Below, in pieces: positions 28,602-38,512 of a DNA stretch of 64,000 nucleotides (its first letter is position 1; every line of letters begins with the position of its first letter). Location of the stretch: the NCBI GenBank assembly GCA_963922205.1, contig CAWUHX010000293.1:186001-250000 (forward strand), read 5' to 3'. The DNA is from Romanomermis culicivorax. Taxonomy: Eukaryota > Nematoda > Enoplea > Mermithida > Mermithidae. The position numbers were made by a program, and so were the translations under genes. The notes beneath the pieces are model-generated. The model made no database searches. It was not told the origin of the DNA and saw only the letters and a program-made list of their open reading frames with translations.

Positions 28602-29893
28602 CCGTCAAGTGGGGTAACTTGAGATAGTTTTGACGATTTGTCGCCACTAAAATGCGTGCCATTTTTGACTCGTTTGACCTAGAAACCTCAAATTTGATTA
28701 TCGCAAGCATAAATGGTGTGGCTACAAGTATGGGAAACGGTGACTCGGAAAAGTCAACCGTTTTCCATTTTTTTTTAAATATCGAGGGTGTCTCAAGTTA
28801 CCCCCGTGATGGGGTAACTTGAGATTTTCGGAAAAAATGCATTGAGGATCATATTCAATCACAAATAACCCGTCGTATGGGGTTACATGAGACACAAACG
28901 GTGTTTTAAAAAAACAAGAACGTAAAATTACTTATCTAGGTAACATTTTTAGATCATAAACAACATTTAAAACAAATTTTTGAGCAAAAATGAAACGAAA
29001 ATAACGAAAATTACGAACTTATAGCACCGGAATCACTGGAATTCTACGAGATTATTAACGACGAGATAAATGAATGGCACTGAAATAGATAATGCACGAA
29101 TCTAACGAAGGCAAGATTAACATGACAGCGAAAAATTATGCTCTGTTGACAAAAAATCGGTTGATTTTTTGTCAACAGAGCATAATTATTTTTAATTATT
29201 CCTTATAAGACACTGGTAGCGGAGTGGGGCTATCCGTTAATTATTTTTAATTATTCCTTATAATTATCTAGTTTCAATTGATTAGGTAAGTGTTAATTAT
29301 TTACATTATTTGATCATTTTATTTTTAATTATTACGTGTTTTCATTTAGGAGTCAACACACGTTTTCCTGACAACATGCCCGGGGTCGATTGGGCTGCGT
29401 TTATAATTACGCATCTGTTAATAAAAACTGGTTTACAACGTTATTTATCACAAGTCTCAAGTAACCCCCGAGTGTCTCAAATTACCCCATTTTTCCAATA
29501 TATCAAGGGGTAACTTGAGACATACGAGCCAGCTTAAACCCAGTAAACTTATATAAAATCGTACTTACTTTTTCGTTGGTGTGATGATGTATGCGTACTC
29601 ATACAGCAACTTCAAAAAATAAGTTTTAAAACTATTATCTGAAAAATATCAAAGTTTAGCACCTTTGAAAAAGTCATGAAGCTGAAACTGAAACTTTAAG
29701 CTAAAAAATATGAAGCTACATTCTATTCCATTGAACATGCATAATGTATATTGATAAAGCATAAAAAAATACACAAAATCAAACGGTTTAATAAGGAAAA
29801 ACATTAATGTGTGACGAAAAAATTGCTGAAAAAACACTTTTCCCTCCCAGTGTCTCAAGTTACCCCGCAGTCTCAAGTTACCCCACTTGACGG
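28602..29893. mobile_element. TA-flanked transposon with GTCAAGTGGGGTAACTTGAG ends
   Basis: Perfect inverted termini start CCGTCAAGTGGGGTAACTTG and are flanked by TA on both sides. Extra GGGGTAACTTGAGA modules lie just inside both ends (about 28798-28825, 29448-29525 and 29848-29870). The 1292-bp element holds no convincing transposase frame. Restoring TA to the empty site rebuilds the M1 MITE consensus around it, so both the insertion and its target are clear. Confidence 0.82.
29134..29187. repeat. Perfect 25-bp inverted repeat with 4-bp loop
   Basis: The arms 29134-29158 and 29163-29187 are exact complements (core TGCTCTGTTGACAAAAAATC), separated only by GGTT. It lies near the middle of the TA-flanked element and would extrude as a long hairpin in DNA or RNA. 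Confidence 0.9.
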
Positions 29894-30033
29894 TATTCGA
29901 GTGAAAATTTTTACAGTAAAAACTCAATGTAAACGATTTGGACAACAGTGCTGATTTGTGCCGTTTTTTATTTGGAAAAATTGTTAAAGATGAAGGCACA
30001 TTTGATACAGCTATACGATTTGAAATTAATACC

Positions 30034-30257
30034 TATAGTCGGTTTTTCTTAAAATGCTTCCAAATAATGAAAGTGGAAAGCAAGTAGTATTTCAGGTTTT
30101 TGCGATAATATTATGCAGGACTGGAAATTTGCAAGCATACTCACCTAACCTTTAGCAATTTTTCGAGTGAAAAATTTTACAAAAAGAACTTTATGTGAAC
30201 GATTTTGACAACAGTACTGATTTGTGTCACTTTTCTATTTGGAAGAATTTTATAAAT
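30034..30257. mobile_element. MITE M1, another copy
   Basis: CTATAGTCGGTTTTTCTTAA, then AATGAAAGTGGAAAGCAAGT, TTTCGAGTGAAAAATTTTAC, and a right end ATTTGGAAGAATTTTATAAA. It is a separate M1 insertion within the same 3.7-kb element. Confidence 0.75.
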
Positions 30258-30711
30258 CGTATTTCGACCATTCGACGAGTTTTTGATAACCAAAAGAATG
30301 GTTTTCTAAAATCCAAGCAGCAATTTGTCTATCTGAAGTCAAATATGAGAAGCTATGCGCTTGATCAGTGCTTCTTAAAGTTGATGCTTCTCTTTTCGAA
30401 TTAAGTATGCTTTGTTCAGAAAAATTGTTGAACTGCAGCATAATTTTCATCCTTATGACGTTTTTTTCTCTCATTTTCCTTCATAATCTCCTTGGTCAAT
30501 GCTTGGGAACAGAATCTGATGGGGTCAGCAAGAGTCTGCCAAGGTCAAGACTCCTCCCTAAACTCCCAATGTGCACGTATGATCATTTCACTCAGAATTT
30601 TCTGTGTGTACATCATTGATCGCTATTCGAAAAATAAATTCAGTTGCTGACGTTGACCTTGATCATTGAATGCTGATGATCGATTTTCAGATAAATTTTA
30701 TTTATTCAATG

Positions 30712-30985
30712 GACGCAGTGAAGTCACTGCGTCCATTAAATTCCCCGCGGTCAGAAAACCCTCGCGCCACAAATTCGCGGAAATACGCTTGTTTACACCC
30801 GGGATACTCTTTTGTGTAAAGTGGCCTCTTCTAATTCCCTGCGGTCAAAAACTCGTCCCACCAAAAAATCCCGAAAATACGCTTGTTTACACCTGGGATG
30901 ATTTTTGTGTAAAATGACCGCATCCATTGAATTCCCCGCGATCGAAAATTCCTTCCACCAAATCACAAAAATAGGCTTGTTTAAC
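30712..30985. repeat. Hairpin plus tandem repeat, unit about 95 bp
   Basis: Begins with the inverted repeat GGACGCAGTGA-AG-TCACTGCGTCC. Then 2.7 units follow, starting at 30741, 30835 and 30932. Each has TTCCCCGCGGTC, AAATACGCTTGTTTACAC and GGGAT...TTTTGTGTAAA. No coding frame crosses the units. Confidence 0.65.
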
Positions 30986-31603
30986 GGATATTTCGTTCGT
31001 AACATCTGCACGATGAGGTGAAAAAAATACTGCAATTTGAAAAATTTTATTTTTGGAATCTAATAATCAAGTAAAATAATTTTTATTCCATGAAAATCGT
31101 TACTCTAGTTTCAATATACCTATGTACACAATCAATACGGGAGTGTCAATTTTATGTTTTGTTGACAGGTTTAAATGTTTGTCATTTGGATGTCACAGTT
31201 TACTGTATATATGCGCACATGTATATCAGCAAAACACAATCTGTGTAGCCGCTTGTTTATACAGACTGCAGTCTGTATAGCCACAGCCCGGCCGAAATGC
31301 CATGATTAGGGTTCTTGAAATATGCTTCAGGTGCTTGCGGTTTTACAGCATGTAAGTGGTGATTTACTGTAATGAGTTTAATGGGAAAATACTGCAGTCA
31401 ACAGCTCCTGATAAATAAAATATGGTAGGTAGATGGATCATCTGTTCAAAGCATGTCCCACAAATGTTTGTATGTAGTGTATAAAACATCCCCCATGAGA
31501 TTTTTTAGACACCCTGATAGTTTCTAGGTCTGACATGATTTCAAATTCCGATTCTCACTGTCGTGAATTGAGAAATTTTTTTGCTCTTTCTATTTTCTTT
31601 TAG

Positions 31604-32331
31604 TCATCATGGGCAACAAATTAATCACTCAACGTTTAGAAAACGCTAGTAAAACTGGAACTCTAACGTTGTGCAAGCTCAATTTGAAAGAGTTGCCGTC
31701 CGACATCGTTAAATTGACCGCTTCGAATTTACGAACACTGGATTTGTCCGACAACAAATTGAAAGAATTCCCGACTATAATTTTAGAATTTTTAACATTG
31801 AAACATCTAAAATTAGATCATAATCGTCTGGATTCATTGCCGGAAAATTTCGGATCCGTCTTCTCAAAATTAGAAACTTTTTCTATTTCGTACAATCTTT
31901 TAACCGTTCTACCCCCATCTGTTTCGTATTTATCAAATTTAAAAGTTTTAAATCTATCCAAAAATCAAATTTCCACGTTTCCGACGCCTATTTTAGATTT
32001 GAAATTATTAGACAATTTGGATTTGAGTCGAAATTCATTGACCGCTTTACCGGCGGAAATTTCGAGAATATCGGCCGTCGAAATGAATCTCAATCAAAAT
32101 CAATTGACGAGTTTAACAGAAAAGATCGCCGAATGTCCCAATTTGAAAATTTTACGCTTGCAAGAAAATTGCCTGCAATTGAATGCTTTTACAAGGAATG
32201 TTTTCGCCGAATCGAAATTGACCGTTTTAGCCGTCGAAGGAAACTTATTTGACATGAACGATTTTCGTGCGTTGAACGGCTACGATCAGTTAATGGAACG
32301 GTCGACGGAAAATCGTAAAAAAATTTTCTAG
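31604..32331 (+). CDS. lrrc57: LRRC57-like leucine-rich repeat protein
   Basis: A single coding exon of 240 codons, ATG at 31609, just after an acceptor (ttttcttttag ending at 31603), so a 5' UTR intron is likely. Length and layout match human LRRC57 (239 residues). The N-terminal MGNKLI is a myristoylation-type start. LRR modules of about 23 residues run from about residue 37 to 200 (NLRTLDLSDNKLKEFP, KHLKLDHNRLDSLP, KVLNLSKNQISTFP, NLDLSRNSLTALP, MNLNQNQLTSL). The family's conserved tail is present as KILRLQENCLQL, LAVEGNLFDM and LNGYDQLMER. Vertebrate LRRC57 is a membrane-associated protein whose function is poorly known; a peripheral, lipid-anchored scaffold is the likely role. The frame is intact, with no sign of decay. 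Confidence 0.93.
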
Positions 32332-32431
32332 ACTCACTAGTGATATTTTCGTTTACTGCTTTGCTTTATGTTGTGAAATTCAGTTAAGGTTTCGATTTCT
32401 GCTACACGTTTGCGATGTGAAAATTGCGTTA

Positions 32432-32665
32432 TCCTTAAGCCCTATTCAGAAGTAAAAAATCCTAGGATTTTTGTCGCTGACAATCGGCGACTGTCGCCGA
32501 TCCCTAGGATTCGGCTATTCTAAGAAATAAATAGACAACTTGCTTAAAGCCCAATTCAGACATGAAAAAATCTTGGGATTTTTGCCGCCGAAAATCGGTG
32601 AAATTCGGTGACTATCGCCGATTCCTAGGATTCAATCGGCGACTGCACTTCGGAATTGGGCTCCA
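32432..32665. mobile_element. MITE-like repeat M6 (AAGCCC.ATTCAG), tandem pair
   Basis: Two adjacent units. The first is CCTTAAGCCCTATTCAGAAG with AAAAATCCTAGGATTTTTG and CGCCGATCCCTAGGATTCGG. The second is AAAGCCCAATTCAGACATG, ending in the inverse CGGAATTGGGCTCC. The second unit is bounded by the inverted pair AGCCCAATTC and GAATTGGGCT. A short relative lies at 54366-54421. Confidence 0.6.
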
Positions 32666-32767
32666 CTGGAATATTGATGAAAAAATCACATTGACTTGCT
32701 GAAATCACTAGGAATCTTCTGGATGTTAATGTCAGTAAAGCCTCCAGAATGGATATAATCCGTACGT

Positions 32768-33001
32768 GTAAAGGCTCATTCATACTCGCCTTTTCCGACG
32801 GAATGGAATGTAATCGAGGGAACGCTACCGAACGGAAGGAAAATTTTTATTCCGTTCAGTTCGGTTGGAGGTTACCGTCGGCCGTTTTTCTCAAAATCGC
32901 AGTTATCTTTTCCGACCGAAAGTGAATTTTCAGGCTGAACGTTTCAAGCGGTTGACCATCCGTCCCATTCCGTCGAAAAAGGCAAGGATAAGTGAACCTT
33001 A
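32768..33001. mobile_element. MITE M4 (TAAAGGGTCA), copy 1
   Basis: Left end TAAAGGCTCATTCATACTCG, right end GGCAAGGATAAGTGAACCTTA. Shared internal blocks are GAACGGAAGGAAAATTTTTA, GAAAGTGAATTTTCAGGCTG and AACGTTTCAAGC. The ends are near-inverses of each other, with TA at the outer edge. Other copies are at 54190-54360 (left end lost) and 57801-58049 (both ends intact). Confidence 0.75.
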
Positions 33002-33323
33002 AGAGATCAGATCTGTCGGTGGAGGTGAAACCCTTATGTTAGGGAAAGAGGCAGGCACAATTCCAAATTTTCGCGGGATCTCTTCGGAATTTTTACATTC
33101 TAAAGTATATTAAGGTCTACTTAACCCGTTCCAATTCATCTATTAGGACGAATAGGACGCACGTGAAGACTTAACATCTCTGCATTTTTTAACGTCGACC
33201 GCGGACAGTTTGGTTAGGAAAATAGGGATCAGGTTGAGGTTAGGGTCCCAACATCTGAGTATATGATTCGGGCCCGCTGGGGGAGACGTTGACGGTCCTT
33301 CCCCAATCCCGGATACACCTATA

Positions 33324-33513
33324 CAGGCCTATAGGCAGAGCGGGTTAGGGGCCATGCCCCCCCCCAAATGTTCCAAGTATTGAATAAGGGCAAAGGTAGG
33401 ACCTTTGATTTTTTTCTTTAAGGAAAAGTCAAGTCAGAAAGCCCAATTTTACAGTAAATCAAGTGAAAAAATGGGTGCCCCCCCCCCGAAGAAAATTCCT
33501 GGCTACAGGCCTG
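33324..33513. mobile_element. hAT-derived MITE M3, copy 2
   Basis: Bounded by CAGGCCTATAGGC and TGGCTACAGGCCTG. It is the same element as 21871-22048 in the opposite orientation. The flanks CACCTATA and CACCTTAT match at 6 of 8. It contains two runs of ten or more C. Confidence 0.7.
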
Positions 33514-34106
33514 CACCTTATGCACATATTCCTCAAAGTGTCCGCCATAACTCCTGTTACTATGAAGTCAAATTTCCACGTCGAAATTAAAATTAACAAA
33601 TTTTCGTCGCTTATTTCCATCGATGACCATATCGTCAGACATGCTTTTTCACTAGCATTAGAAATATGTACTACTGATCGAAGATAGTTGTTTAAAGGTT
33701 AGTTACAGAATAATTTTCAAAAATTGAAAACATTATGTGCTTATTCTGAACCATTATCGTCATCCTTTGGTGATTGTCTATTTTCACGTCGCTTTTGTCA
33801 CGGAATTTTTATCATGCATAAATGAGAATATATAAAATAAAGTTCTAGAGTGAGAAGTTAATGAGATGCGAAAAGTAGTAATTGTGGAAAATTCCAAAAA
33901 GTGATGCCTTTCTTTCACACATTTTGTATAGTGAAATAAATATCAGCGAAGATTTCGCGTCGATTAGATTGATATCGTTTTTTGAATAAAATTTTTATAG
34001 TATTCGTCCAAAACGACATCCTGGACTTGTAAAGAATGCCGAGATATCGAAAGTTGACATTCTTACAGTGAAGAGGTGTGTTTTGCGTTTACTGTCTAGT
34101 GTAGCG

Positions 34107-34400
34107 TTAGTTCATTGGAAAAATGAAAACAAAAAACACCAATAACGTTATAATTCTTGAATTATGACCATGTTTGGTGCTATTGCACTGGCAGTTGCAT
34201 ACAATTGAGAAATAGTATTAGTGTAACGACCAGTTTGAGAAGTACTTTACTTTATCCCAAAATGGATGGCAGTTACGGTAGGCTACAGTGCGGGATACAG
34301 GGCAATGGTAATACGACCCGAAAGGACAATCGACGGCTGCTTCAGTCATCAACAACAACAAGGAAATACGCGGCCGGTTTACAAACGAAAAACGGATTTG
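34107..34400 (-). pseudogene. Possible Na,K-ATPase beta-like relic, C-terminal part
   Basis: The minus-strand frame through 34350-34220 reads VDCPFGSYYHCPVSRTVAYR and then NCHPFWDKVKYFSNW. That weakly parallels the beta-subunit pattern FP..YYPY....Y..P...V.F.N. Its 3' flank is homologous to the 3' flank of the intact beta gene. No donor, acceptor or terminal exon could be matched, so this may be decayed or coincidental. Confidence 0.3.
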
Positions 34401-36151
34401 GTTTAACTGCTTTCGTATAACAAATCGCTTGCAAATGAGAAACGCGGCGCTTCCAGATAAAATGGATTTAAAATCTAAATTCGACATGAACTAACTAAAT
34501 CATGCTTTGCTTCTCTTTAAATACGCCTTCTTTGGTCACTCCCTGAGCGTCGCGGGAGGTCTTGCTTCTGTCCATCTTCTTCCACCAATTGCCACTTCCT
34601 GCTTCGTTATTCTCGCTAATTTGGTCACGCCCTCCAATGCTTCCCTAGTACTGTATGCTTTTCGTGTCTTCGCTATGCTTGCTTCTTACGGTGGGCTTAG
34701 CCACACCTCTGTGCTTCTGTGCATGCTTTCTGTATATATTTCATGTACACATGTTTTGTGGGACCATCGCTACCGTTATACTTGAGACTACTGTCTGGCC
34801 GGGCTTTTACTTTTTACTGTGTGCAGGTGTTGTTTATGATTTTTATGAGGAATTACGATAGCCGTGGAATGTTATTTTAGTGTAGGTTCTAGGGGACCAG
34901 CTGCTGTTGTGCAAATTAATTGGGGCGTATTAATTGGGTCAATAGCAGCTACCGGGGTGCGGACGGATCAAAATAAAGTACTTCACATAATTTTACAGGA
35001 ATGTTTGGGTGTGAATCCCAGACACCCTTGAAACGATAAATTACGAAATGAAATGATATTTAATAAATGAATATCACATAATGTATTCAACATATTTACA
35101 GTACTGGGTTAGCAGGTACATTAAATTAGTTTATTGGAAAATGTACTGATGGGATAGATGCTTGGATAGTTGCTGAGCTAGAAAAAAGGGTTGACTAGAT
35201 TTTTGAGAATATGAGTGAGGATTTTTTAATATTTTATTTTCATTCTTTCTGATTAAAAATTTTCTATGTCTGTGAAAAAGACTATAGTTTTCAGTCCTTG
35301 GACTATAGTCCTAGTTTTTTCAGGCCGTGTCTTATAAAAGACAATAGTCTTTCAAAAAAGAATTATAGTCCGGTAATCTTTATGTGAAAATTTTCAATTC
35401 TATGTCATGCACCTTCTTTATTCTGAGGAAATGTACTGTCAACTTTAATCGCCATGCACAGGTGTCACCATTTTCTCCTCAGAAAAATTTGGAAATGAGG
35501 AAAAAAATTGGGGAGTTTAAAACCGAAAAGATACACCTTGATGAACTTAGAAGGGAAAAATCTCAAAATTTTCTCACACTTTGCTCCGGTCATGAGTATA
35601 ATAGTCATTGATTTCTCAGGCGCGGCCGTTAGTATATCTACTCCCACTTGAAAATTAACCTTCAACAGTTTCTATCAATTGTACCTTATCTCTTTTTAAG
35701 AATCAATATTTAGCTGATAATTGAGATTTTTCGTCAATCCTTTCTTTTCAATCCAAGATTTTCGATTTCACCCCAAAGACTTCAATGAGACGGAAAATTT
35801 GCCAGAATCAAGTATTCACAAAGAAGATGTATATTTCTGGGCCAATCTTTATTTTTTTATTTTGAAATGGCAGATGTAGCGAAACCGATGAAAATAAGTT
35901 CAATTCGAACTTTCTCTTTTTTTATCTCTGATAAAACTTTCTCGGATAAAATTCTAGTCATTTTCATATTATTAAGATGACTCTTGAACAGGTGTTAATG
36001 ACTTGCCGGGTTTACCCTACACGAGTTAATGTTCCCAGATCTATAAGCATGAACATTCTTTGTTTCGAATCCCTAGCCCACCAACTTATGTAACACCCAA
36101 ATGAGATATTGGGTCGGTTTTCGTACTAGATTCTATAATACTTTTACTTGC

Positions 36152-36290
36152 CCAAATCTAATCGGTCCATGAGGCCCCCAGGCGATAACACCACAAAATA
36201 CCATGACAATAAAATGACAATTAAATTGAAAATAATGTCGCCGATGGCTTTATGCTTAGCTTCGATGATAACTAACATTCTGATTTCATG
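36152..36290 (-). CDS. Exon-like segment encoding a membrane span, unassigned
   Basis: Between an acceptor (aaatcag) and a donor (gtaaaa) on the minus strand, the frame reads MLVIIEAKHKAIGDIIFNL and IVILLSWYFVVLSPGG. It looks like a single transmembrane helix. It aligns loosely with the segment at 36823-36952 (IG..I..L..V......WF.V.L), suggesting duplicated exons. The family is not recognised; a beta-subunit-like N-terminus is one possibility. Confidence 0.3.
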
Positions 36291-36822
36291 CAATTACACA
36301 GATAAAGCTTTTGCCCACAATTTGCGAATAAAATAAAAAACTGACCAATTTCACTATGCTTTTCTTCTTTTATACAGCTTCTTTAGACCGCACCTTTACG
36401 ATATGGGAGGTCCACTTCTGTTTTGCTTTCTAACCAATTGTTGCTTCACTTTACATGCTTCCATTTACCATATGCTTTTATCACCATGCCTTCATGCTTG
36501 AATTTATGCTTAGCTTAACCACGCCTGCATGCTTTAGTTTACCCTATGCTTAGCCACGCCTACATGCTTTTAGTTTTTCGTGTGCTTTACTGTTTTCCAT
36601 GTGTTCCACTTTAGTCTTGCATCTGAATCGGGGTTTTTGCATTTTCTTACACAGCAGGTGTCTTTACGACTTTGGGAGGGATACAGTATTTCTTGGGAAT
36701 GTGCATCTTCATGTGACTCAAGTGGGTTATAAAACCAGGTGCCGATGTGTGAAATTATTATGCATTGATTCCTAATTGGGGTTACTAATGGATTTTGGTG
36801 TGGGAATGCTAAAAAACAAAGT

Positions 36823-36952
36823 ACTTATACGATATTTGGGAAAAATGTGCAGACCGTCAACAAGACGAAAAACCAGACATACTCGAGGAAATACATCACG
36901 AATAAAATTATAAACAGTGATCCGATATACATGTTGTACACTATGAGTTTTA
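36823..36952 (-). CDS. Exon-like segment encoding a membrane span, second copy
   Basis: The minus-strand frame reads VKLIVYNMYIGSLFIILFVM and YFLEYVWFFVLLTVC, ending at a donor-like gtataa. An upstream segment at 36985-37022 reads GGLAIRNKEC and ends at gtaaga. It can join in phase to the acceptor before AGTAAAACTC. The shape recalls the N-terminus plus membrane helix of the beta gene (LFGRTSWEWC then RVGMIYFVF), but the similarity is weak. Confidence 0.3.
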
Positions 36953-37188
36953 CTCTAATCTGTTATCACCTATCTTACAAACATTCTTTGTTTCGAATAG
37001 CTAGCCCACCAACTGACCTTAGGTATAATTCTCCACTAGCCCCATTCCTACAAAAATTTGTGAGATTTCTAACATTATGGTATATTTATTTCGAAATATT
37101 GTAACCAATGAGAAAAACTTTCTTATCCATCAACAACAAACAGATCGACTGATGTACATATAGTTTCTTTTTTACAATATGCTCGTAG

Positions 37189-37330
37189 TTTGTTTTTTAT
37201 AAAATGCTTCTAAACTGAGAAAGAACAAAAATCAATTATGTCATCAAAATCGCGAATTATGTCGTCAAAATTGCTAAATGAGAGCACTTCATTAATGTCG
37301 AATGTTTAGCACAGTTTTGCCAAGTTCCAG
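37189..37330. mobile_element. MITE M1, truncated copy
   Basis: GTTTGTTTTTTATAAAATGC and TCATCAAAATCGCGAATTA match the left part of M1. The right end is missing. Confidence 0.55.
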
Positions 37331-38512
37331 TGTAAAGAAGGTTTATGGGCAAAAATGGTAAGTATAAGATCATTCAGCTTGCTGTCAGCTATAGAATGTA
37401 CAACACATATGATTTCAAAATCTACACTTGGAGATCTTCCCTCACTCGTACCTTCGTTCTTTGTCAGAGACTGACAGTAGAAACGTAAATTTATGTTATG
37501 ATCATCCTCACAAATTTATGTTTTGTGCGAGCCACCCGTCTGTCATATTTTTTTTGTGTTCTTTTACGCCAATAAAGTTGGGCGGCCAAATTGGTCTTTA
37601 TTTATCGAATGTTTATTGGACACATTATCTGCTACAGCAGCATCTCATATTCCCGACTTTTATGAGAGCCATTGGGTAAGGTTCTCTGGAGTACTCTGGT
37701 AGTTTTCAGGTGCAAGCTGTTGGATTCCAGTTGCTGTTAGCTACTGAAGGTTGTGTTTGGGTCTGCTAAAGAACTGTTGCACTGTATCAGCCTTTACCAA
37801 TAGGAAGCTCATTTAAATGACCTATGGTAGCTAGTTTGGTACAAGCCAATAGATGCTTTAGTCATATTGCTGACGTCTTCGGACCAAAGCAGAGAGTACT
37901 TAACATAACAATTTCAGTCGCATTGAAATTTTTTGTCTATTTCCACGGACGTCATAAAATATTCATTTCAGATCAGGACAGTATTGAAAGTTCGTAAATC
38001 TCAGATTCTGAGAAAATATGTGTCTATTCTGAACCATTAATGCATCATTTCGATATTGTTTATTACCATGTCACTTTGGCCACGGAATTTTATTCATGTA
38101 TAAATAAGAGTTGCAAAAATAATGTTCTAGTGACAAAAAATTAGTGAGGCGCGACAAGTACAGCAATCTGGCAAAATTTTGAAAGTATCGTCGTTCTACT
38201 TCAGATATCATGTATGATGAAATCAATATTCACGACACCCAAAGCGAATTCTGCATCGATCAAAGTGATATTATTTTTGGGATAACATTTTATACGCGTC
38301 TGAAAAGAAATTCGAGACAAATTGCACGACACAGGAGGCTTCCGAGAAATTCAGGATTAGGCAGCGTAACTCAGTAGTAAATGAAGCGTGTGCGTAGAAA
38401 TGCTATTTGAGTTTAGAACACAAATCAAATAAAATCAATGAAATGTAAGTATTTTCGATTGTATACGTTTATCTTCTGTACAGAATGCCGAATTCTCAAT
38501 GCAGTGAAAACT

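Larger units (their letters stand above)
27866..29985. mobile_element. MITE M1, copy split by two insertions
   Basis: M1 sequence runs 27866-27974 (TATAGCCTGCTTTTTCTTGA), resumes at about 28563-28600 (GAGCATACTTACC...CAACAATT) and ends 29894-29985 (TTCGAGTGAAAATTTTTACA...TTGGAAAAATT). The two breaks are filled by the SINE array and the TA-flanked element. Confidence 0.75.
27553..31288. mobile_element. 3.7-kb MULE-like element with palindromic termini, full of other insertions
   Basis: A perfect 9-bp duplication CGGCCGAAA flanks it (27544-27552 and 31289-31297). Both termini read GGCTGTGGCTATACAGACTG inward, continuing into a perfect 22-bp palindrome made of TATACAGACTG and its complement. 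Weaker terminal similarity extends about 90 bp (ACAAGCG, ACAGTAAACTG). A 9-bp duplication fits Mutator-like elements, but no transposase is seen, so the superfamily is inferred. It contains two M1 MITEs, a tRNA-like SINE array, a TA-flanked element and a tandem repeat. Confidence 0.8.
33745..38400. repeat. Diverged local duplication beside the Na,K-ATPase beta gene
   Basis: 33745-34010 resembles 38020-38290 in the same orientation (TTATTCTGAACCATTA, CACGGAATTTTTAT, CATGCATAAATGAGA, GTTCTAGAGTGA). 34500-35000 resembles 36370-36840 (cytosine- and thymine-rich ATGCTT modules, then TACTTTTTACTG/TTTTCTTACAC GCAGGTG). 36049-36088 resembles 36982-37022 (AACATTCTTTGTTTCGAAT, CTAGCCCACCAACT). Order is not simply tandem, so later rearrangement is likely. 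No LTR termini or retroviral frames are seen. Confidence 0.55.

Noticed and set aside
33745-38290. A pair of LTRs flanking a retroelement
   Set aside because: The duplicated blocks are in a scrambled order, have no TG...CA ends or primer-binding site, and no gag or pol reading frame lies between them.
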